A DNA stretch of 64,000 bases, taken from the NCBI RefSeq assembly GCF_001625305.1, contig NW_017804242.1, positions 1,705,235 to 1,769,234 on the forward strand. Direction: 5' to 3'. A program made the position numbers and the translations under genes. This document shows, piece after piece, positions 13,401-24,029 of this stretch (position 1 is the stretch's first letter; each line of letters opens with the position of its first letter). Under the pieces are notes generated by a model, which was given only the letters and a program-made list of their open reading frames with translations, did not search any database and had not been told where the DNA came from. The DNA comes from Branchiostoma belcheri (Eukaryota > Chordata > Leptocardii > Amphioxiformes > Branchiostomatidae).

Positions 13401-16400
13401 TATGCCAAAAATGTTCAAGCTGAAATGAAGTGAAAAATGAGTATGGAATAGATGGGAAGGGTCATCATGGAAGTAGTGATACTGGTATTGTGTTACAAAA
13501 TATACGTTGAAGTGGAATTTTGCAAAACGTTGACTGACTGTGTATATAATTCATTGAGAGATAGTCTATTGGAAAATAAAACACTCCTCTTGACTTGAGT
13601 GCCTCCTTAAGGTAGTGACGTACCTGAGTTCGTCTGTGTCAGGCACTCGTGTGTAGGGTAGGATGGCACGTACTAGTCTCCGGCTCTGTACCGGCTGGAA
13701 CCAGACAAACAACGCACTTAGGCCACACCAATTTAATTTCTTGGTTAACAGATTTTTCTAGAAAAATAATGGAGCGGGCGGGTGAATAAAAAATAAAAAT
13801 AAAAACAGGCCTAGGCATCCTATTATGGCCCAAAATGGTACAATAGAAGCCATGAAGTCAACACACCAGGCTGGTTCAAAATTTAAACAATGAATTTTTA
13901 ACTTTTAATGATCACCATTGCATTGAAAGATGGAATAACTGTAACAACTAGTATGAAAAGGACTGTTTTCAACTGTTCAGGGCAAAATATGAGCATTTTG
14001 CAATTGATTCTGAATTTTTATTTTTATCAGGAAAAAATGAAGCGGGCAAAATGAAGCAGGCAAATCCGTTAACCAAGAAATTAAATTGTTGTGGCCTCAG
14101 TCATCATCATCATAGCTTATCGCCGTGGCTCTCCAGTCAGTTCAGTGCAGTTTCATTACCCTCTCGGAGGCACTTAACGCACTTAGTGGAACTGTTCACT
14201 TCTCACAACATACATGTATGGATACTTTACAACACGGGCACGGTCAAATTCCAGATCTCACTTTAATTTGTAAAGAAATGACAAAAAAAATTGATATTTA
14301 CTGTCACTTTAATCTTACACTGTACATAGAGTCCGTAACCTTCAAAAGCAAATTAAACGTAGTATGGCACTGATGATGATGGCTACATACTGTAAAGCTT
14401 GAAGTGTTTAAGGTCGTTTTGTACAATGTATGTGCAGAGTTTTCAATCACCTCTCCACTGCAAATTCGTGACGTTTCCATTTCCACTGTATTACAGAATA
14501 TTGTATCAACCATGAACTCAAAACACCGAAGAACCTCCTTTCCCCCTCTACCACAAAGTTAAGTCACTGAGTTTATTGAGTTAAAACTCTCCTTTAGCTG
14601 CCCACCCAAGGATGGCAGCTATTCTTCCAGGAGAGAGTATACAGATAAACGTAACAATACATCAACATGTACATGTATACATCAACATACACAATATATA
14701 CAAATATACATCAACAACATACACAATATATACAAATATACATCAACATACACAATATATACAAATATACATCAACATACACAATATGAGAAATGAGAAA
14801 ATAGAAGATGTACGTTACCTCAGGCGGAGGCACAGGATACATGAGTTTCTCGTCCTTCAGGATGCAGGACCAGTTGGTGTAGTAACCGATCAGGTCAGAC
14901 AGGGAGTCAAACTGGCGACCACCGATGTAGAAGTCTCCACACATGGCTATTATCCTACAGGGCAGGGGAGGAAAGAACAGACTTTCGTTGATTATGATTT
15001 GAAGTTATGTTTTCTTGTAAATTCCCTCAGTTCATGTTGAACTTCATATTATTCATTTATTTATGTATAACTTCCAGTTATATTGATTTCATTTACATCT
15101 TTTGTTATGTACTTTGTATAATCTATTATTCTTTTACTTATTGTACCCAGGTGTCCTTGAAGATTAAATAAAAATAAATATAGACTGTGACTTTGTGGAC
15201 TTGTGGTTTTAAGGTTGTTGACTAAGAATCTGAAGGTTCTGGGTTCGAAACCATGGCTAGCGCTGGTCCTAGTAGCTATATTTTATGCCACCCCGGTGTT
15301 GTGCCCTTGGGAAAGTAACTTTATACCTATTTCCTCAGTGGACAGTGGTAAAAATGAACAACTAGCTACTGCATCTTTGGTAAGGGATGTCTTCTTGGAC
15401 AGGATGTGTTTGGAGAGTCACACCTTCAGCACGTTAAACTTCAAAGATCCCACCACACTTACTGAAAAGTGTAGGGTTCCTTTCTGGTGGTTCAAATCTT
15501 ACAGTCTGGTCTCAATCTCAATCTTGAAAAGGTGATTGTCAACTGTTATGTCAATCCTACCACAATGTGTGCTAAATCTAGATAAATGAATCAGACAACA
15601 AGTGTCCTAGGCTTGACCAGTGGAAGGACTGCTAGAAGCATCATGTAGTCAGGCTATACAGACACACATTAGCCAGGTTTTTATTATCTACCATCAGACA
15701 TGCTCATGACAAGCACAGATGTAGCTACCAGTAATGTGATTAAATGTTTAACTTTAAGAATATGTTGGGCAATTTTGTTATAGCATTAGACCTCATCCCT
15801 GATCAGAGTTTCTGTTGACAGAGACTCCAATCAGGATCTATGCAGGTATTGTTGGTGATTCTACCAGATCAATCTCTACCTGATGTACAAATCATAATGG
15901 AAAATCAAGACACATACCTGAAGTGGTCGGGCCCCCTGACTCCAAAGTACGAGAGGACGTAGGAGCCGGGTTTGCGCTCGCTCTCCCTGATCAGGTAACC
16001 GCTGAGCTTCCCCGCACGACGTAACCTCTCCTCCGCTGACACACGCCCCAGTCTGCCATGGTACCAACTATAACAAATATACAGTAGATACATGTATAAC
16101 AAATAAAGACAGTGGTCGAAATCCTTTTTATCAAAATGCAATATTGCAGAATGTCACAATATTGTTCTGCAATTTGGAAGTAATTTCCGCAAATATACAT
16201 GTACACCATTAAGACCTGATTTAAACTCATATAAAATTGCATGTTGGCAAACATTTTACATGCACCTTGAAAAGTACATAGTACATAATTATTAGTTATA
16301 TATCAATAAAGTCAGTAGTGAATACAAATCTCTTACTTAGACACAATACTATAATACCAATACAATTGAACACCCAAGCCTGTTTTTTTTTAGTCTGCAA

Positions 16401-19400
16401 AATTGCAGGTTGCTTAAATCTTCCTCAGCAATATTGAAAATGTCTCTGCAAAATGCAAAATGCAGACGGGTATTTTTAACACTGATAATGATGATAGCAT
16501 GAAGGTTCATCTGAGTTGGTGAAATACATAATGCGAATTAAACTGTTCTCCCTAATAGTTATGATGATGATTATGATTATTATTGTTTGTTTGAACCATA
16601 AGGAGTGTAGACTATTTCTCATTGAGGTCATATGAGAAGAGGATAGGGTGAAACAAAATATGTAACATTAAAAATGATGATGATGATGATGATGATGATG
16701 GATGGATGGATGGATGGATGGATGGATGGATGGATGGATGGATGGATGGATGGATGGATGGATGGATGGATGGATGGATGGATGGACGGATGAATGAACG
16801 AACGAATGAATGAAGATAATTGTATATTTTTGCCCCAATGCACTAAGCTCTGGTCACTCTTTCATTAAAGCATACAAATATTCAAAATCAAAAAAACATA
16901 TGTATATGTTTATGGACTTGTTTGGGGCTTCAATCTGGTAACCTATATCTCGTTATATTTCATCTGACCCTGACCTCTTACCTCATGGCCTCAATAAAAA
17001 GCAGAAATTGGGCCGATTCCAGTATTTCATGAATAAACATTGAGGGGCAAAACCATGTCAATATCCTCATAGGCAAGATACTGTATTGTTCTATGGTACC
17101 TTAATACTTCGATGAAGGTTAGACATCAAGGTAATGAGACAAGAAAACTGTTAGTGTTACTCAAGTACCTGGATAGGAATTTTCATATCCAGTTGCTTCA
17201 GTAACAGTTTTCTTGCATACAGTACTTAGTACTCTCCAAGCAGAGGTTTGGGCTTTGGGAGTATTTTTAGTGTGTTTTTAGGCTTTTTTTAGGCATTTTT
17301 TTCCCACCAAACTTAGTGCAAAAGAGAAACCCCGATAAAAAAGCCTAAAACACGCTAAAAATACCCCCAAAACCCAAACCTCTGCTTGGAGAGTAAGTAC
17401 TTAGTACCTAACATAGGTACCAACTTGATCTCCAGCAGGCCCTGCCACCCGACACCCACCCACACACATCCATGTAGAAACACACCCCCGCAGTCTACCA
17501 ACAGCCTGGCAGATTACCGCATACATCAATGCATGGAGGGGGCTACGCAGAATCGCTAATTCATAGGGAAAACCAGAGAAAATTTCCAATCTGGGGAGAG
17601 CAAAAATGTTTCTGGTACACTACTTTGCATACTGTGGATTCATTTACTTTCTTAGTGGCTTAATTTTGCGGAAGGAAGGAAAAGGAGGGTTTTTTGGGAT
17701 TTAGAATTTGTGGTTGAAACATTTCTGTAGTAATACATATGATACACATATTCATGGCCATAAATTCAGGGTGGAGAGGTCACTGAAAATTAAAGCAAAA
17801 CACTGCAACAGTTTCAACAAAATTCACAGTATCACAATTGTCATAATTTCTAGCTTAAAGCATTTTGCCAAAGTGCAACATTAATATTACAGGGTCAAGA
17901 CTCATAGGCATCCTGGAAAAGCCTTTATTCAAATCTAGGCTTGACCTTAATTAAATTAAAAATGATGTAAATATGTCTTGGCCAAAATGTCTGAATGACT
18001 TTTTCCAACATAGTAGTAACAATAAGACACAAGCCTCTGTGAGTGGTAAAGGTGTATCCTGACCACAAAATCAAAACAACTAGATGACAAACAAGAGGTC
18101 AATGACCTGTGGGGACATTGTTTTGCAATCCAGGCCTCATGCCATCAGACTATTCCTTTATGTGAATGATACTAGTACCACACTGCCTTCAATATGGACG
18201 TACATTTTGTACAACGTATCAACATATTCCTCTACAGTTCTAGAAAATCTGTTAAAATCCCAATGTTTTATGGTGACCTCAATACCACAATTCAAACAAA
18301 TTTTGAAGAGGTCAATGACCTATGGAATGGTCTGTGTACAAAAGAAAAGTATGGTACTAAAAAATAATCGGAATGTCTAAAATTCTGCAGAACCTACAGT
18401 TTTGTTTTTACACTATACTGTATAGGAAATAGCAAATATTCTTGGGGATGATTTAGTAATGCTGAATATATCCTGTATACACATGGTACTACCTCATCAG
18501 TTAACATAAGTCGCCATTATTAAAAAATACCAATACAAACACACAAACTTTGAAGAAGACACACATACTTACACACACGCATGCACACACACACACACTG
18601 ACACATATATACACAAACTTTTAAAAGACACATGCAACTCACACACACACTCATGCACACACTTTCACACATATGCACACACACACACAAGCTTACACAC
18701 TGTCACACACACACGTGTGCGCACACACACACACTCACACACACACAAGCATACACACTGTCACACACACACACACACAAGCACACGCTCCTGCATACAC
18801 ACAGTCACTTACTCACACTTATGCACGTACGCACATGCACATACAAGCAAACACACACACACGCGCAAACTCAAACACAGACAGACACTCAATCAAGCCA
18901 AAAACAATACTTCCTTCCCCTGTCGTGTGGTAGAAACACTCAACTGTCTGAATTTCAGGCTAGACAGTAGACACACTTCACGCCTATCTCAGACCCCCCG
19001 ACTGACAACTCTTCTGTACAAATAACATCAGTCAATTTTGACCGTGTGGTTTCTGTATCCTCATATCAAGAATATCCTTTCAAAGACAGATATAAGTTAG
19101 GGCTCTTCAGGAAGAAAACTTTGCAGCCACTGCATGCAAGAGTTGTTGACAATAATATCTATTGTTATTGTTTTCCCTGCTTAATGTCTATTAATAGTAT
19201 TATCTCGCTAGATATGGTTCCTATGTGCTGGGTTTTACTTAGTTCACTTTCTCAAGGTTTTTAACACTTGGTGAGTTGAGACTGCGTGTTGCTGAAAGTG
19301 TTTTAGTTGAGCACACGGAATCAATGTGTGCTCTCTTATTTTGTACCGAGAAAAGGTTCCGTAAAAATATATGTGTGTGTTGATATAAATTGTCTATGAG

Positions 19401-19771
19401 TTCTTCTCACATTTTAAGTGAAGATTTCAGAGTGTCTCTGCATTCTTCTGGTGTACCGTAAGTCTTGCATATCCTCTCCAACTCTTGCAGCACTTGATGT
19501 CTTTCACTGTTGTAGGGCTACCTCGCGTGATTTTACGTAGTGCGGCAAGACCCAAATATCTTCCACCACCACCCCCCACCCCCACTCCAAAAACAATTAT
19601 ATCAAACACCTACTCTGACTCCGGCGGTGCCACCAAGGCAGCGTCGATCTCTTCGTCTTCGCACTCCGCGTCCACTATCCCCTCGAAGGGGTAGTCTTCC
19701 TCGTGGAGAGACAGTTCCTGGACTTCTTCGCGTAGCTGAGAAGAAGAATCTCCAGCCGAATCTTCCGCCAT
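1259..19771 (-). CDS. RASA1: RASA1-like p120 Ras GTPase-activating protein, 18 exons, C-terminus off the window
   Basis: This is a GTPase activator for Ras, recruited through its SH2 domains to phosphotyrosine proteins at the membrane. Joined exons (complement): 19614-19771, 15918-16067, 14819-14954, 13624-13694, 12750-12867, 12172-12203, 11041-11090, 9550-9700, 9019-9097, 8557-8683, 7961-8043, 7347-7420, 6781-6865, 6078-6316, 5076-5152, 2581-2750, 1913-2072, 1259-1401. They sum to 2103 nt (701 codons) with every phase agreeing. Domain order is SH2 (about 54-148, phosphotyrosine Arg80), SH3 (149-211), SH2 (217-315, Arg248), PH (about 340-438), C2 (about 466-600) and start of RasGAP (601 on, arginine finger R661 in FRATTLAST). 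The N-terminus is about 53 acidic residues, against roughly 180 in human RASA1 recalled from memory. No exon for the rest of the GAP domain is visible in 1-1258, so it should lie further left. Family assignment is very secure; exon edges were read by eye. Confidence 0.95.
1509..1551 (-). pseudogene. Partial copy of the arginine-finger exon, 5' end only
   Basis: These 43 bp match 1359-1401 except at two positions, and the match continues into the intron on the acceptor side to about 1600. The copy reads [15 protein letters not shown]: the CGT arginine-finger codon is CTT (Leu). It then runs into non-homologous sequence with an in-frame TAA and no donor. It looks like a dead local duplicate. 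If it were spliced in it would end the protein early. Confidence 0.85.
1913..2072 (-). CDS. RASA1: RASA1 exon 17: start of RasGAP domain
   Basis: It encodes [30 protein letters not shown] and KEIANE, the first helices of the GAP domain. The donor is GAAG|GTTAGT. Confidence 0.92.
2581..2750 (-). CDS. RASA1: RASA1 exon 16: end of C2 domain
   Basis: It encodes [20 protein letters not shown] through [11 protein letters not shown] and [10 protein letters not shown]. The acceptor is CTTCCTGCAG and the donor is CAG|GTGGTT. Confidence 0.93.
3520..3576 (-). CDS. Candidate 57-bp cassette exon inside the RASA1 C2 domain
   Basis: It is bounded by a strong acceptor (CCCGTCCCCAG) and a moderate donor (CTAG|GTGTCA). 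It is 57 bp with phase 1 at both ends, so inclusion would keep the frame between exons 15 and 16. It would add 19 residues containing [18 protein letters not shown]. That peptide loosely echoes the following exon ([13 protein letters not shown]). Vertebrate RASA1 has no matching insert, and exons 15 and 16 join well without it, so it may be optional or spurious. Confidence 0.35.
3740..4430. repeat. GGAT/AATG simple-repeat tracts
   Basis: There are runs of GGAT at 3753-3777 and 4355-4430 and of AATG at 3911-3979. They lie in intron 15, and the apparent ORFs here are repeat translations. Confidence 0.85.
4431..4877. mobile_element. Inverted-repeat element ending CAGGGCTCGAAATTAAC, possibly non-autonomous hAT-like
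   Basis: The left end CAGGCCTCGAAATTAAC and the reverse of the right end CAGGGCTCGAAATTAAC differ at one base. Both halves contain several ATTGTCCC motifs. It sits inside GGAT repeats, so a target duplication cannot be judged. The CAGG...CCTG ends suggest a hAT-like origin, which is inference. Confidence 0.65.
5076..5152 (-). CDS. RASA1: RASA1 exon 15: C2 domain middle
   Basis: It encodes [20 protein letters not shown] then SKDAVV, aligning with the vertebrate DDLPPDINRFEITLS segment. The acceptor is TGTCCCCAG and the donor is G|GTACGT. Confidence 0.9.
5785..6090. repeat. Degenerate tandem copies of the exon 14/intron 14 junction
   Basis: A unit of roughly 90-110 bp recurs about four times: an exon-like part (CTCGGACCAGAGNGG, plus-strand reading) followed by TTAAAGGTGGTTTACCAT and an AAACAAACAAAC tract. 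The rightmost copy is the real exon 14 edge (6045-6130). Copies to the left lie near 5905-5960 and 6003-6035, with a worn one near 5795-5840. Confidence 0.75.
5905..5955 (-). pseudogene. Copy of the exon 14 3' end, still open and in frame
   Basis: It encodes [14 protein letters not shown] followed by GA|GTAAGT, almost identical to the end of exon 14 ([14 protein letters not shown]). An AG just upstream (AAGTAG) would make a 51-bp exon with the same phase at both ends. The acceptor lacks a clear pyrimidine tract, so use in mRNA is doubtful. Confidence 0.6.
6078..6316 (-). CDS. RASA1: RASA1 exon 14: PH helix and start of C2 domain
   Basis: It starts EWILAMRQF (the PH C-terminal helix, with its conserved Trp) and runs through the C2 strands [20 protein letters not shown] to [10 protein letters not shown]. 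The donor is GA|GTAAGT. Degenerate copies of its 3' end follow in the intron. Confidence 0.94.
6781..6865 (-). CDS. RASA1: RASA1 exon 13: PH domain end
   Basis: It encodes [12 protein letters not shown] through CADTAELAK. The donor is AAG|GTGAGG. Confidence 0.92.
7347..7420 (-). CDS. RASA1: RASA1 exon 12: PH domain middle
   Basis: It encodes [20 protein letters not shown] and ends in LFG plus AG before GTATGG. Confidence 0.92.
7961..8043 (-). CDS. RASA1: RASA1 exon 11: PH domain strands
   Basis: It encodes [15 protein letters not shown] through VYYFENEK, typical PH-domain strands 2 to 4. The donor is AAG|GTTGGT. Confidence 0.92.
8280..8480 (+). mobile_element. tRNA-derived SINE-like element in RASA1 intron 10
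   Basis: A tRNA-like head (GGTGGCACAACGATTAGAGT, then CCCGGGTTCGGTACTC as a B-box-like stretch) is followed by CCCTTGGGAAAGGCACTTTA, which also occurs at 61877 and, reversed, near 38080. Confidence 0.6.
8557..8683 (-). CDS. RASA1: RASA1 exon 10: linker and first PH strand, with a GC donor
   Basis: It encodes [12 protein letters not shown] and [13 protein letters not shown]. The only donor giving the right phase and the right protein join ([11 protein letters not shown]) is AAG|GCAAGC, so intron 10 appears to be GC-AG. No usable GT donor lies nearby in the right phase. Confidence 0.88.
9019..9097 (-). CDS. RASA1: RASA1 exon 9: end of second SH2 domain
   Basis: It encodes [19 protein letters not shown] and ends at PVPNK before AAG|GTAGGT. 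Confidence 0.92.
9550..9700 (-). CDS. RASA1: RASA1 exon 8: core of second SH2 domain
   Basis: It encodes [20 protein letters not shown], with phosphotyrosine-binding Arg248, and continues to [11 protein letters not shown]. The donor is GCAAC|GTACGG. Confidence 0.94.
9932..10794. mobile_element. 863-bp DNA transposon-like element with 63-bp perfect terminal inverted repeats
   Basis: 9932-9994 and the reverse complement of 10732-10794 are identical over 63 bp, starting GACCCGGTTTACACGACGAC. Many TACG-containing subterminal motifs lie inside the left end. A minus-strand ORF (10400-10618) starts [16 protein letters not shown] and carries an Arg-rich stretch ([17 protein letters not shown]). It resembles the N-terminus of Harbinger-type transposases, but only weakly. 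No full transposase fits, so the element looks non-autonomous. It lies in RASA1 intron 7. Confidence 0.8.
10825..10940 (+). mobile_element. Single arm of the 41411-41602 foldback family
   Basis: AACCAGTCAGAACTGCCCTG, GGTCATCGAAATCTTGGCTG and TGAATAAAACACCTGGTTGT match the order of the right arm at 41514-41602 in diverged form. Confidence 0.55.
11041..11090 (-). CDS. RASA1: RASA1 exon 7: start of second SH2 domain
   Basis: It encodes [16 protein letters not shown]. The acceptor is TTTTTTCAG and the donor is TCAG|GTATGA. At 50 bp it is also a very short exon. Confidence 0.9.
12172..12203 (-). CDS. RASA1: RASA1 exon 6: 32-bp microexon joining SH3 and second SH2
   Basis: It encodes [10 protein letters not shown] plus two bases. 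DPHEGK matches the linker of vertebrate RASA1. The acceptor is CCTAG and the donor is GGA|GTGAGT. It is too short to be found as an ORF; it is supported by phase continuity and the conserved linker. Confidence 0.85.
12750..12867 (-). CDS. RASA1: RASA1 exon 5: SH3 domain, C-terminal part
   Basis: It encodes [17 protein letters not shown] and [12 protein letters not shown], the usual SH3 strands. It ends in phase 0 at a GTACGA donor. Confidence 0.92.
13624..13694 (-). CDS. RASA1: RASA1 exon 4: SH3 domain, N-terminal part
   Basis: It encodes [16 protein letters not shown], the first strand and RT loop of the atypical SH3 domain. The acceptor is GGTTCCAG and the donor is CAG|GTACGT. Confidence 0.92.
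14655..14790. repeat. Short tandem repeat in RASA1 intron 3
   Basis: About four copies of a roughly 30-bp unit (ACATCAACATACACAATATA then TACAAAT) lie directly beside the exon 3 donor. Confidence 0.8.
14819..14954 (-). CDS. RASA1: RASA1 exon 3: first SH2 domain, C-terminal half
   Basis: It encodes [15 protein letters not shown] through [12 protein letters not shown], closely like the vertebrate protein. It ends in phase 0 before GTAACG. Confidence 0.93.
15190..15560 (+). mobile_element. tRNA-derived SINE-like element in RASA1 intron 2
   Basis: It has a B-box-like GGGTTCGAAACC, CCCTTGGGAAAGTAACTTTA, and a tail containing CACCACACTTACTGAAAAGT and TCAATCTTGAAAAGGTGATT. The same tail motifs occur in the 24030-24650 array. 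Confidence 0.55.
15918..16067 (-). CDS. RASA1: RASA1 exon 2: first SH2 domain, N-terminal half
   Basis: It encodes WYHGRL and the phosphotyrosine-binding signature GYLIRES (Arg80). The acceptor is TTATAG and the donor is CAG|GTATGTG. Confidence 0.93.
16675..16815. repeat. TGA and GGAT microsatellite in RASA1 intron 1
   Basis: A GATGAT run is followed by about 25 GGAT units (16700-16792) and then degenerate GAATGAAC-like units. Confidence 0.9.
17230..17395. mobile_element. Hairpin element with TACTCTCCAAGCAGAGGTTTG ends
   Basis: The ends are inverted copies: TACTCTCCAAGCAGAGGTTT at left and its complement AAACCTCTGCTTGGAGAGTA at right. Internal arms also pair (TAGGCTTTTTT with AAAAAAGCCTA). 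AGTACTTAGTAC occurs just outside both ends and may be a target duplication. A second copy lies at 27466-27699. Confidence 0.75.
18550..18890. repeat. CA-rich microsatellite in RASA1 intron 1
   Basis: Imperfect ACAC runs are interrupted by CTCACACT and GCATACA units. The ORFs here are repeat translations rich in His and Thr. Confidence 0.9.
19614..19771 (-). CDS. RASA1: RASA1 exon 1: start codon and acidic N-terminus
   Basis: The ATG is at 19771-19769 and begins [10 protein letters not shown]. The exon encodes 52 residues plus two bases, rich in Glu and Asp. It ends in APPES before a GTAGGTG donor. Splicing to exon 2 gives APPES-D-WYHGRL, which parallels the junction of vertebrate RASA1. The start is chosen because it opens this frame directly upstream of the SH2 exon with matching phase. 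Confidence 0.85.
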
Positions 19772-20089
19772 CTTGGACACGCCCTTCCCTTGGAGGGGTC
19801 ACAGGTCACGCAGGCCAGCTGGGTGGTGGGAAGTGAGCAGAGCACGGCTGCTTCAGAGCGCCGCCTTCCGGCTCAAGGAGAAAACTGCAGGTCGAAGACG
19901 TTCGCATTTTCTTGTGGCCGGAGGACCTGTCTGTTTTGAATGTCTCCAAATAAAAACATTTATTGGGTTACCTTTTTCATACATGAGTGAAGCGAAATGC
20001 GTGTGAAAAGGTCTGGGTGAAAATTGACAACCAAAGAGGGGATTTTCGTGGAGAATGTATTGAAAGGCAATATTGGGAGCGGTATGCAA

Positions 20090-20284
20090 TAGCCTCTATC
20101 AGGCGTCGGAGGCGACTGGGAAGAGTAGAAATCGGCCAAATCGACCGATGACATGCCGGGAGAATTAATAGTCCGCTCAGTTTGCCGCTCTGAAATTCTT
20201 TGGCGCTAACTCCCCTGACGAGTTATCGGTCTTTCTGGCCAATTTCTACTCTTTCCAGCCACCTCTGAAGCCTGGTAGAGGCTA
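20090..20284. mobile_element. Hairpin element with TAGCCTCTACCAGGCTTC-type ends
   Basis: TAGCCTCTATCAGGCGTCGG at left faces GAAGCCTGGTAGAGGCTA at right. The arms also share AGAGTAGAAATNGGCCA inverted. It is the same family as 59538-59759. Confidence 0.65.
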
Positions 20285-23094
20285 CTACGTATACGGTGTG
20301 ACCTGATCAAGATGGGAATCGAATCCCCAGCGCTGGGTCGGCGCAAGGAGGTTATAGGCAACAAAGACCCCTTTATGACTGCAGGCGTCACGCACACCTT
20401 TTCTCAATCAGGCCCAGTCGGTCTTTATGAACACAGCACTGCTCTCAGCGTGTCTCTTCCCCGGTAAAAATAAACCTCGGTTTGAAGTCCGGCCAACTCC
20501 TCTTCCAGAAGTTACCAGGGGCCGCAACAGTTGTTAGTGGTCGCACAACAGCTAGACTAAACACAATTATGAAGGGGAACAATGCCCGACTACAATGCGA
20601 CTTTGGCACGGGCGCATGTCTGGGCGGCTGTGCCCGGACAAATAAACTTCGAGGCTGACTGACACGTCGACCGAATTAAGGTTTTTTGGACGGTGCTCAG
20701 AATTAGATCCACACTGTGCTTAAAGTTCACGCGACAAAGAACTATTGAAAGTCGAGAAGTTCAATCTTTTTCCTTTCCGGACCAGGCAACCTTCCAACAC
20801 TCCGCTGTATCTCTCTCCCTGCTTATGTTCACTTTTGGTCCAAAGACACCCTGAAATGCCGATTACATGCCTCAATTCGTTAGTTTCTGGGGTTCGCTGG
20901 TTTGTGTCAGTGTCTGAATGTGATTTGGAGAAGCTGCCAAGACAATTTTTCAGTTTCAGATGAAGACCTAATTTACAATTACAAAGTCAGGGAGAAAGTA
21001 CTGCAGTTTTCCATAGTGGTAAATGATAGAAAATTCATACTTGGGGTATTTGAAATCGAGTGAAGATAAATTAAATTATGCATTATCAATTAACATGGTA
21101 CAATAGCCTCGTTTGCTGAAGATAAGACTTTATTTGGACAACTTGTGTTATTTAGCCGTAAAAGAACATTAACTGATGTTACTTATGCAAAGGACTTTGT
21201 TTGCACAGTCAATGAGGAAATTTTATATATAATACCCTAATAGGTGATGGCAATAGGTCGTGGATATCTAGTTTTAGACATTTTCAGGTCATCCCAAACT
21301 AGATACCCCCACCCCATGGTTGGCCAATGGTATTAAGGCCTCCTCATCAATACAATATATCAAATGGGCTTCTGATTGGCCAATCCCTTTGGGCTATATG
21401 GCAATATATGATTCGTTTACACAAGTGCTGATGAAAATATCAATGTTACTCTTTCTATATTTACACAGGTACAAAACAATTATTCCAGATTCTATGCTTT
21501 ACTGACAGCTGACAGTTCTGATTCATTCCGATTATCATTTTACGCGAATATTTCGCAAACGATGTGAAACAAACCCGCGCTTTTGATGAACTTGTTGAAT
21601 GTTTTGTACTGTGAACCCGTGACGCCGTGACCTGTGTGTGTGGGCGGTGATGTATAGCTGCGTCACATCGCTCCATGCCTTCACAGTTGGCAGTGAAGTT
21701 TCGCGCCAGACACCTTGCGATTTCTGAGGGTCACCGAACGCGGGAACAATTGACAGCATGATGGAGAGGATGGGGAGGGGGGTGATCTCCAAGCAGAGGT
21801 TTAGGCTTCGACTTGGCGACTCGGCGTGTTTTAGACGTTTTATCGGGCTTTCTATTGCTTTGTACTTGTATCTTTTTTCCCAAGCCTATAAATTTGGGGA
21901 GGCAACTGGCAACTCCAATGGATACTGCCTGGCCAATTCGATGCTGTCTTTTAGCCTCTACCAGGCTTCGGCAGACGGCATATCTGCTTAGGGAGGTACT
22001 GCCTGACAAGGGACACACCGTGGGACCGAATCTAGATGAGCGTGGATGCCAGACTGTTTTCAGGGCCTACACAGCCTAGCACGGATCCCAAACTGTTTTC
22101 AGGGCCTACACAGGCCATCTCGTGGCCAACATGCCCCCAAGAAAATTTGGCACAGTCCCTTAAATTCTCAGGGTCTAATTCAGGGAGGGGATGTCGCGGT
22201 AAACATGTCTTGAGGGCATGTTGGCCCTGGTGCAGAGGAACTGGCCTAGGCGCCAGTGTATACTATACGTACGCTGTGAAGCCGATCGAGGAGCAGCCTG
22301 TGTCAGCCCTAGCCAACAGCCCGGCGTCCAGGCTACGGGTGTTTGCACCGGTTGCGCGGTGTCAGTAGTGCAGATGTGAGAAGGGGGCTGCATGGCTCTG
22401 CTTAATTTTAATTGAATAGATTCAGAAAGTCAGCGGGTACGTAAAACGTTACTTCCAAGCAGGCTGGCTTCGCTTTACGCTGTTAAACTTCATATATACG
22501 TATATAAACGCACAGCTCTACATCAAATTTATGTTCTACACCAAATTTGAGAATTCCAGCCAGTGTACTACGAATCGCGTGGAATCATTATACGGCTGAT
22601 AACGCTAGTGAAAGGGCATGCCGTTCCTCTTAGAAATTATATCAGACAGTATTATAGGGGGTATTTGTGAAGATGAAAGTCTCTTAACCCTTTCATGATA
22701 GCTGAAAGTCTGAACATTTCCATGATAGCTGGCTCGCTTACAGTCACAGTATTGACTATTGTTCAATAGTGGCGTTTCTCCCGACGACAGCGGAAGCTCT
22801 TGTGGTTTCTGAGCCCCGCGGGCTAGAAAGTAAAACCGCGCCTGTCTTTGTAAAACTACCGGACCCGCTGAAAGTCTGGCGGAAACATTCTCTGCTGAGC
22901 GAGCACGGAGTGACACCGACTGTTTCTAATAGCCTCCTGTGCAGGCCTCCGAGCGGGTGCGCGTAAAGCGTTTTGTAAAATTGTTTACGGCGTTCTTTTG
23001 CCGGCAATCCTGTAAACAACCGGTCATCCTGTGCCCAACCGGCCAACCTGTAACCAGGCAGTTGGGTTGGTTACAATTCTACAAAATCTGTATC

Positions 23095-23180
23095 TGTATC
23101 GGTATAGCGGGTATAACCGCCCTTCGGCGTAACACACCAGCTTCGCAGGCACGCGACTCGGCGGCAGCTAGCTATACCAC
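23095..23180 (-). repeat. Copy of the dispersed GCCGGTATAACCGCCC repeat
   Basis: GGTATAACCGCCCTTCGGCG then TAACACACCAGCTTCGCAGG matches the reverse of 62215-62320, with CTGTATCTGTATCGG on the flank. Confidence 0.7.
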
Positions 23181-24029
23181 ACCGAACGGCTTGTTACAGT
23201 TAAACTCAATCTTTGCACATTTGATTGCAGAAGTTGTTTAAACTAGTGATGATGTCCCAACTGTAGTATTAAAACGCAGTATTAAAACGCGTACCCTCCC
23301 AAAGGCCTGCACAGGAGGCTAAACAGTCTGCACAGGAGGCTACTGACTGTTGTACTCGTTGCCACGAACCACCCTTGAAGCTAATCAGGACCGTAAGTAC
23401 GATCCGCTCATGGTAGCCTGACCTCTCCGCTGACCCTGTCAGGGTGGTACGCAGCCTGTGGGGATCTCTTGTCCCACCGGTATTTTCCCTTGGGCACTGG
23501 ACGTGTGTTTCTAGCCTGGAAATTCTAGAAATTGGTCAGATAGACAGAATACTTTATCATACATCTTTATTTGCAAAATCAAGGCTAGTTGCTTTTACAG
23601 AGTCAAATATGGTACAGTACAATAATAGGAAACAGACAACTAATGTCTGAAAAACTTCACTTCTACGGTACGCTTGCTCTTATGAGTTTCGACTGGTAGT
23701 ATGCCATAGGAGGAAACAGCCTCTGGCATACTATTCAGTGTATATCAGTCAATTACTACTACTTTTTCAATAACTTGGGGAGCCTGGTAGAGGCTAGCGG
23801 AATTCTTCGACGTTTCTATATTTCACCTGATGGTTTTATGCTAGTCTAAAATCATGGTAGAATTCGGCAAAGTAGAGTCAGTAATTAGAGTGAGCCGCAA
23901 TAAGGGTGAAATTTTCCTACGATGGAAAATTATATAACTAAGAGGTGGAAATGAGTACCTAGCTTCGGTTAGGGACGTCTTCTCAGATAGGATGTAAAAT
24001 GGAGGTTCAGTGTTTGAGGGGAGCCCACC